Below the pieces are notes generated by a model. That model did no database searches. It saw only the letters and a program-made list of their open reading frames with translations, and was not told the origin of the DNA. The translations under genes were made by a program, and so were the position numbers. Below are positions 31,830-39,701 of a DNA stretch of 64,000 nucleotides, piece by piece. Source of the DNA: Lachnospiraceae bacterium (GTDB lineage Bacteria > Bacillota > Clostridia > Lachnospirales > Lachnospiraceae). The stretch lies in NCBI GenBank assembly GCA_017399445.1, contig JAFQCM010000056.1, positions 1 to 64,000 of the forward strand. The letters run 5' to 3'. Within the stretch, counting starts at the first letter, position 1. Every line of letters starts with the position of its first letter.

Positions 31830-31880
31830 CCTTCTATTTGGTAATACTTGGTATAAGTAAGACAAATAGGAGGTTTTTTT
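31830..31880 (+). terminator. terminator of the atp operon that contains the next gene's ribosome binding site
   Basis: CCTTCTATTTG pairs with CAAATAGGAGG (one G-U pair) and is followed by seven T residues, directly before the ATG at 31881. The AGGAGG of the 3' arm is at the proper distance to be the Shine-Dalgarno of the next gene. In any readthrough transcript that site would be locked in the stem. Confidence 0.8.
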
Positions 31881-32630
31881 ATGAAGAAAATTGTGGCAGT
31901 AGCTGCAGTGATTTTATGGGCAGTTGCGATTATTCAGGGAATAGGAATGTTTGATGGAAGCAAGGAAGAAGAAGTAATTCTGGCATTTCATAGTATGAGT
32001 ATGGCAGAGGAAAACAGTATCATACATTCTTATGGAAAGTATAAAGGGGATTATCTGACTGTGGAAGAACAGAAGATATTGTTGAAAAACATGGCAGATG
32101 CCCTTGGAATTGTGGATAACTTTACATTGGAAGAAAGTAGAGACCAATATGGAAGAAAAGTAACTCTCCTTATGGATGGAAAAGAAGCGGATACAAAGTT
32201 GGAGTTTATTACAAATGAAAAAGAAGCGGATGGAAATGCATTTCAAGTAGATCAATACTTAAAAGCAGAACTACAAATTCAAAATTCCATTGAAAGTGCC
32301 TTTTACTATGATGACACCATAAAAATGTTGATGGAGAGATATTCTGACACCTCTCAGACCAATATTAATATTAATGGTCAGTATACAGGAAAGCTTGGTA
32401 CAGAACAAAAGGATGCAATTACTATGGAATTGCTGGAAAAGTTAGAGGCGGAAATTGTAGCAGAGCATAGAGAAGATTCTTATGTGGTGTATGCATATAC
32501 ACCGCTAATTGAGGAGTATAAGACGGTGGGGAAGGATAAGATTAACTTAACGGTTGCGATTATTTATAATGAAGAAACGGATGTGACAGAGGTGTTGCTG
32601 GCTACACCGTTGCTAAATCAGGATTTTTAG
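31881..32630 (+). CDS. YwmB-like exported protein
   Basis: 249 residues with an N-terminal signal or anchor segment and a soluble domain rich in acidic residues. Sequence character and position directly behind atpC match the YwmB family, which in Bacillus lies close to atpC and murAA. The family's function is not known. The ribosome binding site is inside the preceding terminator stem, so initiation may need transcripts starting within or past the 5' arm. Confidence 0.65.
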   Translation: MKKIVAVAAVILWAVAIIQGIGMFDGSKEEEVILAFHSMSMAEENSIIHSYGKYKGDYLTVEEQKILLKNMADALGIVDNFTLEESRDQYGRKVTLLMDGKEADTKLEFITNEKEADGNAFQVDQYLKAELQIQNSIESAFYYDDTIKMLMERYSDTSQTNININGQYTGKLGTEQKDAITMELLEKLEAEIVAEHREDSYVVYAYTPLIEEYKTVGKDKINLTVAIIYNEETDVTEVLLATPLLNQDF

Positions 32631-32788
32631 TTGAAAAGGCTGTTGGAGTGTCCATGACTTATTTAGTTTAAATTTCCTGAAGCAGATATTCAAAACTTGT
32701 TACTGGTAATATAAAACATTTTCCCAAAGAACCATTTATTGTTACACTAAATGAATTATTAGAAATTATTAAATGAATATTTGAAAAT

Positions 32789-32818
32789 TTGCGGTTAGGA
32801 AAATTACCTGACCGCAAA
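32789..32818. terminator. hairpin in a decayed region
   Basis: TTTGCGGT/ACCGCAAA with an inner AGG/CCT, one-base bulges and a short A/T tract. Just before it, a frame ending KEPFIVTLNELLEIIK-stop (to about 32776) looks like the tail of a lost gene, but nothing upstream supports it. Confidence 0.45.
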
Positions 32819-32847
32819 ATATGAGTATTCTTCACGTTTTATTTATA

Positions 32848-33087
32848 TCACAAACATATCGTCATATATGGTGGAATACACAATATATCCTCTTTTTTTG
32901 AAAGGTTTCTAGGATGGATCACATAACATTCCCCAATTCGTTCAGCATACTTTTCTTTAAATCTTTTTAAAGAGTTTATCGAATAATTTTTTCCCGATTT
33001 CACTTCAATTGGATACAATTTATATTTCAATTTACTATTATTTGACAGCAAAAAATCATTAAAATAATCTTTAATCTCCTCTGACAA
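32848..33087 (-). pseudogene. C-terminal remnant of a DUF4143-type AAA ATPase
   Basis: Only about 79 residues remain. They match the end of the widespread family of AAA ATPases with DUF4143, whose C-terminus reads like IDFLLSNNSKL, then PIEVKSGKNYS, an ERIGECYVIHPRNL-type strand, and CIPPYMTICL. The family is normally over 400 residues, so the ATPase domain is missing. DNA further upstream on this strand (33088-33250) is AT-rich and frame-broken. This is a decayed gene rather than a functional small one. It explains most of the 640 bases between the flanking genes. Confidence 0.7.
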
Positions 33088-33275
33088 ATTGCAAAATCAA
33101 TCAGTATATTGTTTGCTATTATTATAGTTTTTATCAAAATAATATTTCTTATTTTCGTAATTTTCAGTAAAACTTTAAATTCGGATAATAACATTTCTAA
33201 AGAAAAGTTTGCAACATACATAGCTGAAATGAATATATTAGTACTGTATTTATCATGAAAAATCATGGAGGAAGT

Positions 33276-34034
33276 ATGGAATATAATAAAATTCTGGAAA
33301 CCAGTCAAAGTAAAGTATATTCATCGGCAAATAGCAGGGCATCGATGGGTCAGCCACCAATGAGTCAACCACCAATGAGTCAGCCACCGATGGGTCAGAT
33401 GCCGATGGGTCAGATGCCAATGGGTCAGATGCCAATGGGTCAGCCACCAATGGGTCAGCCACCAATGGGCCAGCCACCAATGAGCCAGCCGTCAATGGAA
33501 AACAGAGCCCCAATTTGGTATCAGCCAATGCGTCCATTTCCACCAATGAATGGCAGACCACCTATGGGGAATTCGCCTTATCCTATGTTTCAACCAAATA
33601 CACCAATGCCATATTTCTGGGGTCAACCTATGGGAGAAGAGATGTTTTGGAATGAAAGTGGAATGACGGAAGAAGATTTGGATAGAGAATTAGAACAAAT
33701 TATGGAAATGTATCCATCAAAAGCAAAGGAAATACAAAGAAAAGTAATGGAATTATGTGATTCCATTGATTATGAAGGCAGTATTATGTATGATGAGTAT
33801 CCAGACAGATTTGTACTTAGCCGGTACTGCGACAAAATATATTCTGAAATGACACCAGAAGACATGGAAGAAACCCTGGAAATGGAATCAATTGAATCCC
33901 AGGAAGTCAGTGCCACACGAAGAGAACCATGTCGTAACTGCCGCAGAAATGATGGGGGCAGGGACTTAATTGATGTTCTGTTCTTCAATGAAATATTCCG
34001 ACGTCGCAGAAGAAAAAAACATCGCCGGTGGTAA
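33276..34034 (+). CDS. MGQPP-repeat protein with basic C-terminus
   Basis: 252 residues I cannot assign. After about 20 residues comes a run of roughly ten 5-residue repeats (MGQPP, MSQPP, MGQMP), encoded by a 15-base tandem repeat at about 33345-33495. A Pro/Met-rich stretch follows (YQPMRPFPPMNGRPP), then a folded-looking helical domain (about 130-190, SKAKEIQRKVMELCDSIDYE) and a very basic end (CRNCRRND and RRRRRKKHRRW). ATG at 33276 follows GGAGG; an in-frame ATG at 33255 is poorer. Pro/Met/Gln repeats with an Arg-rich tail recall spore-coat or envelope proteins, but that is only a resemblance. Confidence 0.75.
   Translation: MEYNKILETSQSKVYSSANSRASMGQPPMSQPPMSQPPMGQMPMGQMPMGQMPMGQPPMGQPPMGQPPMSQPSMENRAPIWYQPMRPFPPMNGRPPMGNSPYPMFQPNTPMPYFWGQPMGEEMFWNESGMTEEDLDRELEQIMEMYPSKAKEIQRKVMELCDSIDYEGSIMYDEYPDRFVLSRYCDKIYSEMTPEDMEETLEMESIESQEVSATRREPCRNCRRNDGGRDLIDVLFFNEIFRRRRRKKHRRW
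33345..33495 (+). repeat. 15-bp in-frame tandem repeat
   Basis: About ten copies of a unit like ATGGGTCAGCCACCA, with G/A and CCA/ATG variants, all in frame, encoding the MGQPP repeats. Copy number is probably variable between strains. Confidence 0.85.
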
Positions 34035-34054
34035 AATCCGGTAAAAGTTAAAGT

Positions 34055-34188
34055 TTGTTGGCTATGGGACGCCCATACCAGCCACCCAGGCTTCCTAAGC
34101 AGGCTAGACAACGTTACGATAAAGTAACGTTGTCTCTGTCGTTGAGGGCAGTCCCGGTGCCCCTTCTCGGCATCCGCGCAGCCAACAA
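34055..34188. repeat. 134-bp palindromic intergenic repeat (small form)
   Basis: Bounded by a perfect 9-bp inverted repeat TTGTTGGCT/AGCCAACAA. Inside are TATGGG/CCCATA and a perfect 11-bp stem AGACAACGTTA/TAACGTTGTCT with loop CGATAAAG (34106-34135). The words AGACAACGTT and GGTGCCCCTTCTCGGC recur in the larger element at 45897-46420. No coding potential is seen. It sits between two genes on the same strand, about 20 bases after a stop codon, and looks like a member of a dispersed palindromic repeat family. Confidence 0.75.
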
Positions 34189-34222
34189 AGTAAAATACAC
34201 CACTCCTTCTTCTTTTTTCAAA

Positions 34223-34251
34223 GTGACAATCATTATATTTTGTGATATATT
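34223..34251 (+). promoter_or_regulatory. probable promoter for the methyltransferase gene
   Basis: GTGACA, a 17-base spacer, TATATT, about 50 bases before the start codon. Confidence 0.4.
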
Positions 34252-34301
34252 GAGAATACTAGAGTCATAAAGCTTATAAAGTCAGGAGTGGAGTAGAAGC
34301 T

Positions 34302-35438
34302 ATGGAATTAGCAGAATTATTAAACAAAGCCTTAACAGCAGAGCTGACGGGAATCACTATCAGCAATGTAAGGAATAATGAACTTGGAGAGAAAATAAAG
34401 ATACGCCCGGTTCTGTTGAAAGGTGAACTGAAGTTTCAGGTAACTTTTTACAGGGGAACCAAGGTGATACATAAAAATTATGAGAAAGAAAGTCTGTGTA
34501 AAGATATTCCTTTGTGGATGAGTGAATATTTCAAACAGATGCAGGCAGAATATGGGGACATGCAGGCAAGTGTGCTGGTAAGCAAAAAGGGAAAAGTTTC
34601 TATAAAAACAAAATGTACTGATTGTAAAAAGAAAGCAGTTTTGGAACATAACAGGAAAAAGCAGTACATTTTGCAGGAGGGCACACCGGTTCCTTTCTTA
34701 ATTGATTTGGGAGTTATGAGTAAAACAGGAAAAATTATTCATGCCAAGTATGATAAATTCAAGCAAATCAACAGATACTTAGAATTTGTAGAAGATATCT
34801 TAGAACGGCTGCCAAAGGATAGAGAAGTTACCATTGTAGATTTTGGCTGTGGAAAGTCCTATTTGACCTTTGCCATGTATTACTTTTTAAAAGAATTAAA
34901 GGGATATCAGGTGAAGATTGTAGGGTTGGATTTAAAGGAAGATGTGATTGCCCATTGTAATCAGTTAAGCAAAAAGTATGGATATGATGAAAAACTGAAA
35001 TTTTATGTGGGGGATATAGCATCTTATGATAAACTGTCTTCTGTGGACATGGTATGTACCCTTCATGCTTGTGACACTGCTACCGACTATGCATTAGCAA
35101 AGGCAGTAGAATGGGGCTCAGAGGTGATTTTATCAGTTCCATGTTGTCAGCATGAAGTAAACAGACAGATTAAAAATGGAATGCTGGCACCGGTGTTGAA
35201 ACATGGCTTGATTAAAGAAAGAATGTCAGCTTTAATTACGGATGCACTTCGGGCAGAACTTTTAGAAGAACAGGGATATGAAGTGCAGATTTTAGAGTTT
35301 ATTGATATGGAACATACACCAAAAAATATTTTAATCCGGGCAGTAAAAGGGAAGAATAAGGAAAAGAAAGAAAATTTACATCTGTGTATGAAGGAACTTA
35401 ATGTTACTCCAACCTTAAACACATTACTAAATAAATAA
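34302..35438 (+). CDS. class I SAM-dependent methyltransferase (Methyltransf_32 type)
   Basis: 378 residues. The N-terminal about 170 residues are a family-specific domain; the C-terminal half is a Rossmann methyltransferase with motif I VDFGCGKSYLTFAMY (about 185-199), the acidic motif VGLDLKEDV and the motif-IV region CTLHACDTATDYAL, then SVPCCQHE. The PCC motif is seen in the Methyltransf_32 group, often annotated as RNA or protein methyltransferases. The substrate is not determinable. AGGAG precedes the ATG. The next gene follows after 39 bases. Confidence 0.82.
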   Translation: MELAELLNKALTAELTGITISNVRNNELGEKIKIRPVLLKGELKFQVTFYRGTKVIHKNYEKESLCKDIPLWMSEYFKQMQAEYGDMQASVLVSKKGKVSIKTKCTDCKKKAVLEHNRKKQYILQEGTPVPFLIDLGVMSKTGKIIHAKYDKFKQINRYLEFVEDILERLPKDREVTIVDFGCGKSYLTFAMYYFLKELKGYQVKIVGLDLKEDVIAHCNQLSKKYGYDEKLKFYVGDIASYDKLSSVDMVCTLHACDTATDYALAKAVEWGSEVILSVPCCQHEVNRQIKNGMLAPVLKHGLIKERMSALITDALRAELLEEQGYEVQILEFIDMEHTPKNILIRAVKGKNKEKKENLHLCMKELNVTPTLNTLLNK

Positions 35439-35477
35439 AAATACAGGGAGATTTGGATTTATGGAGGTTTGGGTAGA

Positions 35478-38012
35478 ATGAAAAAGCGAGCCATAAAAGT
35501 AGCAGTTTTGTCTGTTGTTTTTATCTTAAGCATAATTATTATCAGCAATATCACCAATAAGGGAAATACAGATATGACTGCAGAAATTGCAAATGCTACG
35601 TATCCTGTTATTACAACTGTAGTAGGAGACACGGAGGCAAATACTCTTCATGGTTATGCCCAGGAAATGCAGGCGCAATTTATGAGGGATACCATTACCC
35701 CTTTAAAGGAAGATAGAAAGCTTACCATTCATGTTAGTGAGAATAATCTTAAAATAAAAGAAATTTCATATGAGGTAAGAAGTTTAGATACCACAAGACT
35801 GGTAGAGGATAATAAAGTAGAAAGCTTTACAGAAAAAGAAGATGGAATCTGGGCAGAGATTCCTATTAAAGATTTAATTGATAAGGATACAGAATATATC
35901 TTAACCATTGTGTTGAAATGTAATCGAAGTAAAGTAATTCGCTATTATACCAGAATTATTTTGACAGATAACCAGCATGCCTCTGAACAGATTAAGTTTG
36001 CTGGAGAACTTCAGAGTATGATATATAATCGTGATAAAACAGCATCCCAGGATATGGTAAAATATCTGGAATCGGATTCTTCCGGAGATAATTCCAGCTA
36101 CCATTATGCTGATATCCATTCCAGCTATGAGCAGGTTACCTGGGGAACCCTTAATGTTAAGATAGAATCGGATGTAACTCCTCAAATAAAAGAATTATCT
36201 GACAGTATTGGAACCATTAAGTATGATTATATGGTTTCCATTGTTAATGAAGAAGGGGACAAAGATTATTTCAATGTGGAAGAATACTACTATGTTCGTT
36301 ACACTACAGACAGAATGTATCTGTTAGATTATGAACGATTTACAAATGAAATCTTTAATCCGGTAAGTCAGCGATTTACAGGAAAAGAAATCCGTCTTGG
36401 GGTAGTTGGGGAAAATATTGAATATGAAGAAAATGTAGATGGCACTATTGTAAGCTTTATACAAGAAAATACTTTATGGCAGTACAACAATAATACAGAC
36501 AGAATTGTAAAAGTATTTGGATTTGTGAATAATGATATTCAAGATGCCAGAGATAATTACGACCAGCATAAAATCAAAATTGTAGATATGGACGAAAACG
36601 GAAATATGCAGTTTATGGTATGTGGTTATATGAATCGAGGAAGACATGAAGGGGAAACCGGAATTGCCATGTATTACTATGACAGTATTATTAATTGTAT
36701 TGAAGAAGAAGTATTTTTACCAAGTACTCAGCCATATCAGTTAATAAAAGAAGATATTGGAAACCTTATTTATGTAAATCGAAATAATGAAATGTATATT
36801 TATCTGGGAGGAAATGTATACAAGATTGATCTAACAGCCCATAATTATAAAACCATAGTCAGCGGTTTAAGTTCTGGTACTTATACAGTATCAAAAGATA
36901 ATAGTATGTTTGCATGGCAGGAAGAACTGGATGTTTACAATTCCAAGAGTATTAATGTATTATCTTTCAGTGATGGAAATAATTATAAGGTAACTGCAAA
37001 TACTAATGAATGTATTGCTCCGCTGGGCTTTATGCAGCAGGATTTTATTTATGGTATTGCAGCCAAGGAAGATATTCAGTATGATGTAAGTGGTGTGATG
37101 CGTTTTCCAATGCATACCATTTGTATTCAAAATGAAGAAAGTGAAGAAATCAGATATAATAAACCTGGAATTTACATTATGTCTACTACTTTAAAAGATA
37201 ATGTAATACAGCTGGAACGTTGTGAAAAACTTTCCGATGGTTCTTATAAGGCTGTGGAAGGCGATAGCATTATGAACAATGATTTTGTTGAGGAAACCAA
37301 TGTTAAAATCGCATCCACTGTATCAGAAACCATGGAAAGGGAATATGAAATTGAACTGGCTTATGATATTTCAGAATCCATTCCAAAGCTTCTTACACCA
37401 AGAGAAGTTGTATTTGAAAAGTCCAGAAATGTGAAAATTGAAGTAAATAAGGAAAAAGAAGAAGAAAATTATTATTATGTATATGCTCGTTATGGATTAA
37501 TGGGAGTTTACACAGATGTGGCAGAAGCAATTGAGCAGGCAAATTCTTATTCCGGCGTTGTTTTAAATAAGAATCAGAATTATATCTGGGAAAAAATTAA
37601 GAAAAAGACCAGAACCCAGATTAGTCAGGTATCTGAGGTAGGAACAGAAAATGGAAACAGCCTTAGTGTATGTATGACTCAGCTGTTAAAAGCTGGAGGT
37701 TATACCGTAGATGCCAAGCCACTGTTAGAGCAGGGAGAGCCGCCATTATCTATTCTAAATAAGTATGTAGAAGGAGATGTACTTGACCTGACCGGACTAA
37801 GTGTAGAACAGGTTTTATATTATGTGAGCCGAGGGTATCCGGTATTGGCAGTCATGGGTGAAAATAAAGGTGTACTAATTGTAGGGTATGATGAATTTAA
37901 TGTTTTGATTACAGACCCTTCCAATGGTGGGAAAGTCTATAAGAAAGGCTTAAATGATAGTAAAGAATATTTTGAAGCAGCAGGAAACAACTTTATTAGT
38001 TTTGTAAAATAG
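35478..38012 (+). CDS. large exported protein with degenerate C39-like C-terminal domain
   Basis: 844 residues. An N-terminal membrane segment (about 6-25) anchors or exports it. The central 550 residues look like a beta-rich repeat domain with no family I can name. The last about 140 residues resemble a C39-like papain-fold domain: a SLSVCMTQLLKAGGY helix, then the strands PVLAVMGENKGVLIVGYD and VLITDPSNGGKVY. The histidine expected before the VGYD strand is absent and the usual CGP is not seen, so it is probably inactive and may bind rather than cut. The ATG at 35478 follows GGAGG by ten bases; a TTG at 35469 is too close to it. It probably shares transcripts with the genes on both sides. 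Confidence 0.7.
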   Translation: MKKRAIKVAVLSVVFILSIIIISNITNKGNTDMTAEIANATYPVITTVVGDTEANTLHGYAQEMQAQFMRDTITPLKEDRKLTIHVSENNLKIKEISYEVRSLDTTRLVEDNKVESFTEKEDGIWAEIPIKDLIDKDTEYILTIVLKCNRSKVIRYYTRIILTDNQHASEQIKFAGELQSMIYNRDKTASQDMVKYLESDSSGDNSSYHYADIHSSYEQVTWGTLNVKIESDVTPQIKELSDSIGTIKYDYMVSIVNEEGDKDYFNVEEYYYVRYTTDRMYLLDYERFTNEIFNPVSQRFTGKEIRLGVVGENIEYEENVDGTIVSFIQENTLWQYNNNTDRIVKVFGFVNNDIQDARDNYDQHKIKIVDMDENGNMQFMVCGYMNRGRHEGETGIAMYYYDSIINCIEEEVFLPSTQPYQLIKEDIGNLIYVNRNNEMYIYLGGNVYKIDLTAHNYKTIVSGLSSGTYTVSKDNSMFAWQEELDVYNSKSINVLSFSDGNNYKVTANTNECIAPLGFMQQDFIYGIAAKEDIQYDVSGVMRFPMHTICIQNEESEEIRYNKPGIYIMSTTLKDNVIQLERCEKLSDGSYKAVEGDSIMNNDFVEETNVKIASTVSETMEREYEIELAYDISESIPKLLTPREVVFEKSRNVKIEVNKEKEEENYYYVYARYGLMGVYTDVAEAIEQANSYSGVVLNKNQNYIWEKIKKKTRTQISQVSEVGTENGNSLSVCMTQLLKAGGYTVDAKPLLEQGEPPLSILNKYVEGDVLDLTGLSVEQVLYYVSRGYPVLAVMGENKGVLIVGYDEFNVLITDPSNGGKVYKKGLNDSKEYFEAAGNNFISFVK

Positions 38013-38026
38013 CAGGAGGCAGAAAC

Positions 38027-39142
38027 ATGGACGTAAGAATTAAGAAACTGGCAGAAAATCTGGTGAATTATTCCTGTAAGGTAAAGGAAGGCGAAAAAGT
38101 CTACATTAACTATATCGGACAGGAAACGGAAGATTTGGCAAGAGCCATTGTGAAAGAAGTATATAAAGCAAAGGGAAAACCTTTTGTACATTATATTAGT
38201 AATGAAGTACTTCGTGAAGTATTGTTAAACTGTGATGAAGAACAGATGAAACTGATGGCGGAAATTGATGCTTTGGAAATGTCAAAAATGGACTGCTACA
38301 TTGGAATCAGAGGTGCGGATAATGTATCAGAACTTTCTGACGTACCAGAAGATAAAATGAAGCTGTATAATCAGTTGTACCAGACACCGGTACACCATGA
38401 AATCCGAGTACCAAAAACAAGATGGGTAGTGTTAAGATATCCAAATCATGCTATGGCACAGTTAGCATGTACCAGTACAGAAGCTTTTGAAGACTTTTAT
38501 TTTGAAGTATGTAATCTGGATTATTCCAAAATGAATGAAGCCATGAAATCACTGGTTGAATTAATGAATAAAACAGATAAAGTAAGAATGACAGGCCCAG
38601 GAACAGATATCAGCTTTTCTATTAAAGGAATTCCAGCAATTCCATGTGCAGGAGAATTAAATATTCCTGATGGAGAAGTATATACAGCTCCGGTAAGAGA
38701 CTCTGTAAATGGAACCATTCAGTATAATGCCCCATCCATTTATCAGGGATTTACCTTTGAAAATGTGTGCCTTACCTTTGAAAATGGAAAAATTGTAAAA
38801 GCAACAGCAAATGATACAGAACGAATTAACCAGATTTTTGACATGGATGAAGGAGCAAGATATATTGGAGAATTTGCTATTGGCGTAAATCCATATATTT
38901 TATCTCCAATGAAAGATATTTTATTTGATGAAAAAATCTGTGGTTCCATTCATTTTACACCTGGAAATTGTTATGATGAGGCACCAAATGGAAATACATC
39001 AGCTATTCACTGGGATTTAGTATGGATTCAGAGACCGGAATATGGCGGTGGAGAAATTTACTTTGATGATGTATTAATTCGCAAGGATGGAAGATTTATA
39101 ATTCCGGAATTAGAATGTCTTAATCCGGAAAACTTAAAGTAA
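38027..39142 (+). CDS. M29-family aminopeptidase
   Basis: 371 residues. Matches the M29 (AmpS/PepS, thermophilic aminopeptidase) family, cytoplasmic metallopeptidases that release N-terminal residues. Metal-binding positions are present: the glutamate in NIPDGEVYTAPV, the one in GEFAIGVNP, the histidine in SIHFTPGNCYD, and the HxD pair in SAIHWDLVW. AGGAGG precedes the ATG. It follows the C39-like gene by 14 bases, so it is likely in the same operon. Confidence 0.92.
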   Translation: MDVRIKKLAENLVNYSCKVKEGEKVYINYIGQETEDLARAIVKEVYKAKGKPFVHYISNEVLREVLLNCDEEQMKLMAEIDALEMSKMDCYIGIRGADNVSELSDVPEDKMKLYNQLYQTPVHHEIRVPKTRWVVLRYPNHAMAQLACTSTEAFEDFYFEVCNLDYSKMNEAMKSLVELMNKTDKVRMTGPGTDISFSIKGIPAIPCAGELNIPDGEVYTAPVRDSVNGTIQYNAPSIYQGFTFENVCLTFENGKIVKATANDTERINQIFDMDEGARYIGEFAIGVNPYILSPMKDILFDEKICGSIHFTPGNCYDEAPNGNTSAIHWDLVWIQRPEYGGGEIYFDDVLIRKDGRFIIPELECLNPENLK

Positions 39143-39169
39143 TAATAGATACCTGAAAGGGAAATTACC

Positions 39170-39625
39170 ATGAAAATAAATGCAAAAACAAAAGGATTTA
39201 TCCTTTCCATTATCTTTATTTTATTGTGTAATGGAGCCGGATTTTGTGAGAATGAAAGCCGGTCTGTTTTTGCATCCTATTTTTTAGGTTTTGAAACTTT
39301 TGAAGGTTTAGAATTTTCTCAAGATTTTCAAGAAGAAGGTCTAAAAAATGTAAAGCAGGAAAATCACAATATTGAAAGTGTAACAGAATGGGCAAAGGGG
39401 AGTCCTTCTGCTCTTCTTGGAGAAACAGTTCTAAAAATCTATGGTTCTAACAGCAGAATCGCTGGAACTCAGAAACAAAAATTAACAATGGATACCGGAG
39501 TAGCCATTAGGAAGAACATTTGCAAAATCTTTTTTGAATCTTCTTATTTGGTAAGTTTTGGGAAAGTCTATACAGAATATAAAGTGGCAAATTACATACA
39601 TAAACTGGATGGAAAGAAAAAATAA
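39170..39625 (+). CDS. small exported hypothetical protein
   Basis: 151 residues with a signal peptide (KGFILSIIFILLCNGAGF) and a short soluble part of mixed charge; lysine-rich end. No family recognised. AAAGGG lies before the ATG. It follows the aminopeptidase gene by 27 bases and precedes secDF by 76. Confidence 0.6.
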   Translation: MKINAKTKGFILSIIFILLCNGAGFCENESRSVFASYFLGFETFEGLEFSQDFQEEGLKNVKQENHNIESVTEWAKGSPSALLGETVLKIYGSNSRIAGTQKQKLTMDTGVAIRKNICKIFFESSYLVSFGKVYTEYKVANYIHKLDGKKK

Positions 39626-39701
39626 CCTCATTTTACATAATTAGCAGAAAAAGGTGTTGGATACAGAAACAAAAACAGAATAAGAGAAAAGAGGTTATCA
39701 T

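Noticed and set aside
33345..33495. CRISPR-like array
   Set aside because: The 15-base repeats are contiguous with no spacers and are in frame within a protein gene.
33253..33561. antisense open frame with Ala-Asp-Pro repeats opposite the MGQPP gene
   Set aside because: It is the reverse reading of the 15-base repeat and has no ribosome binding site.
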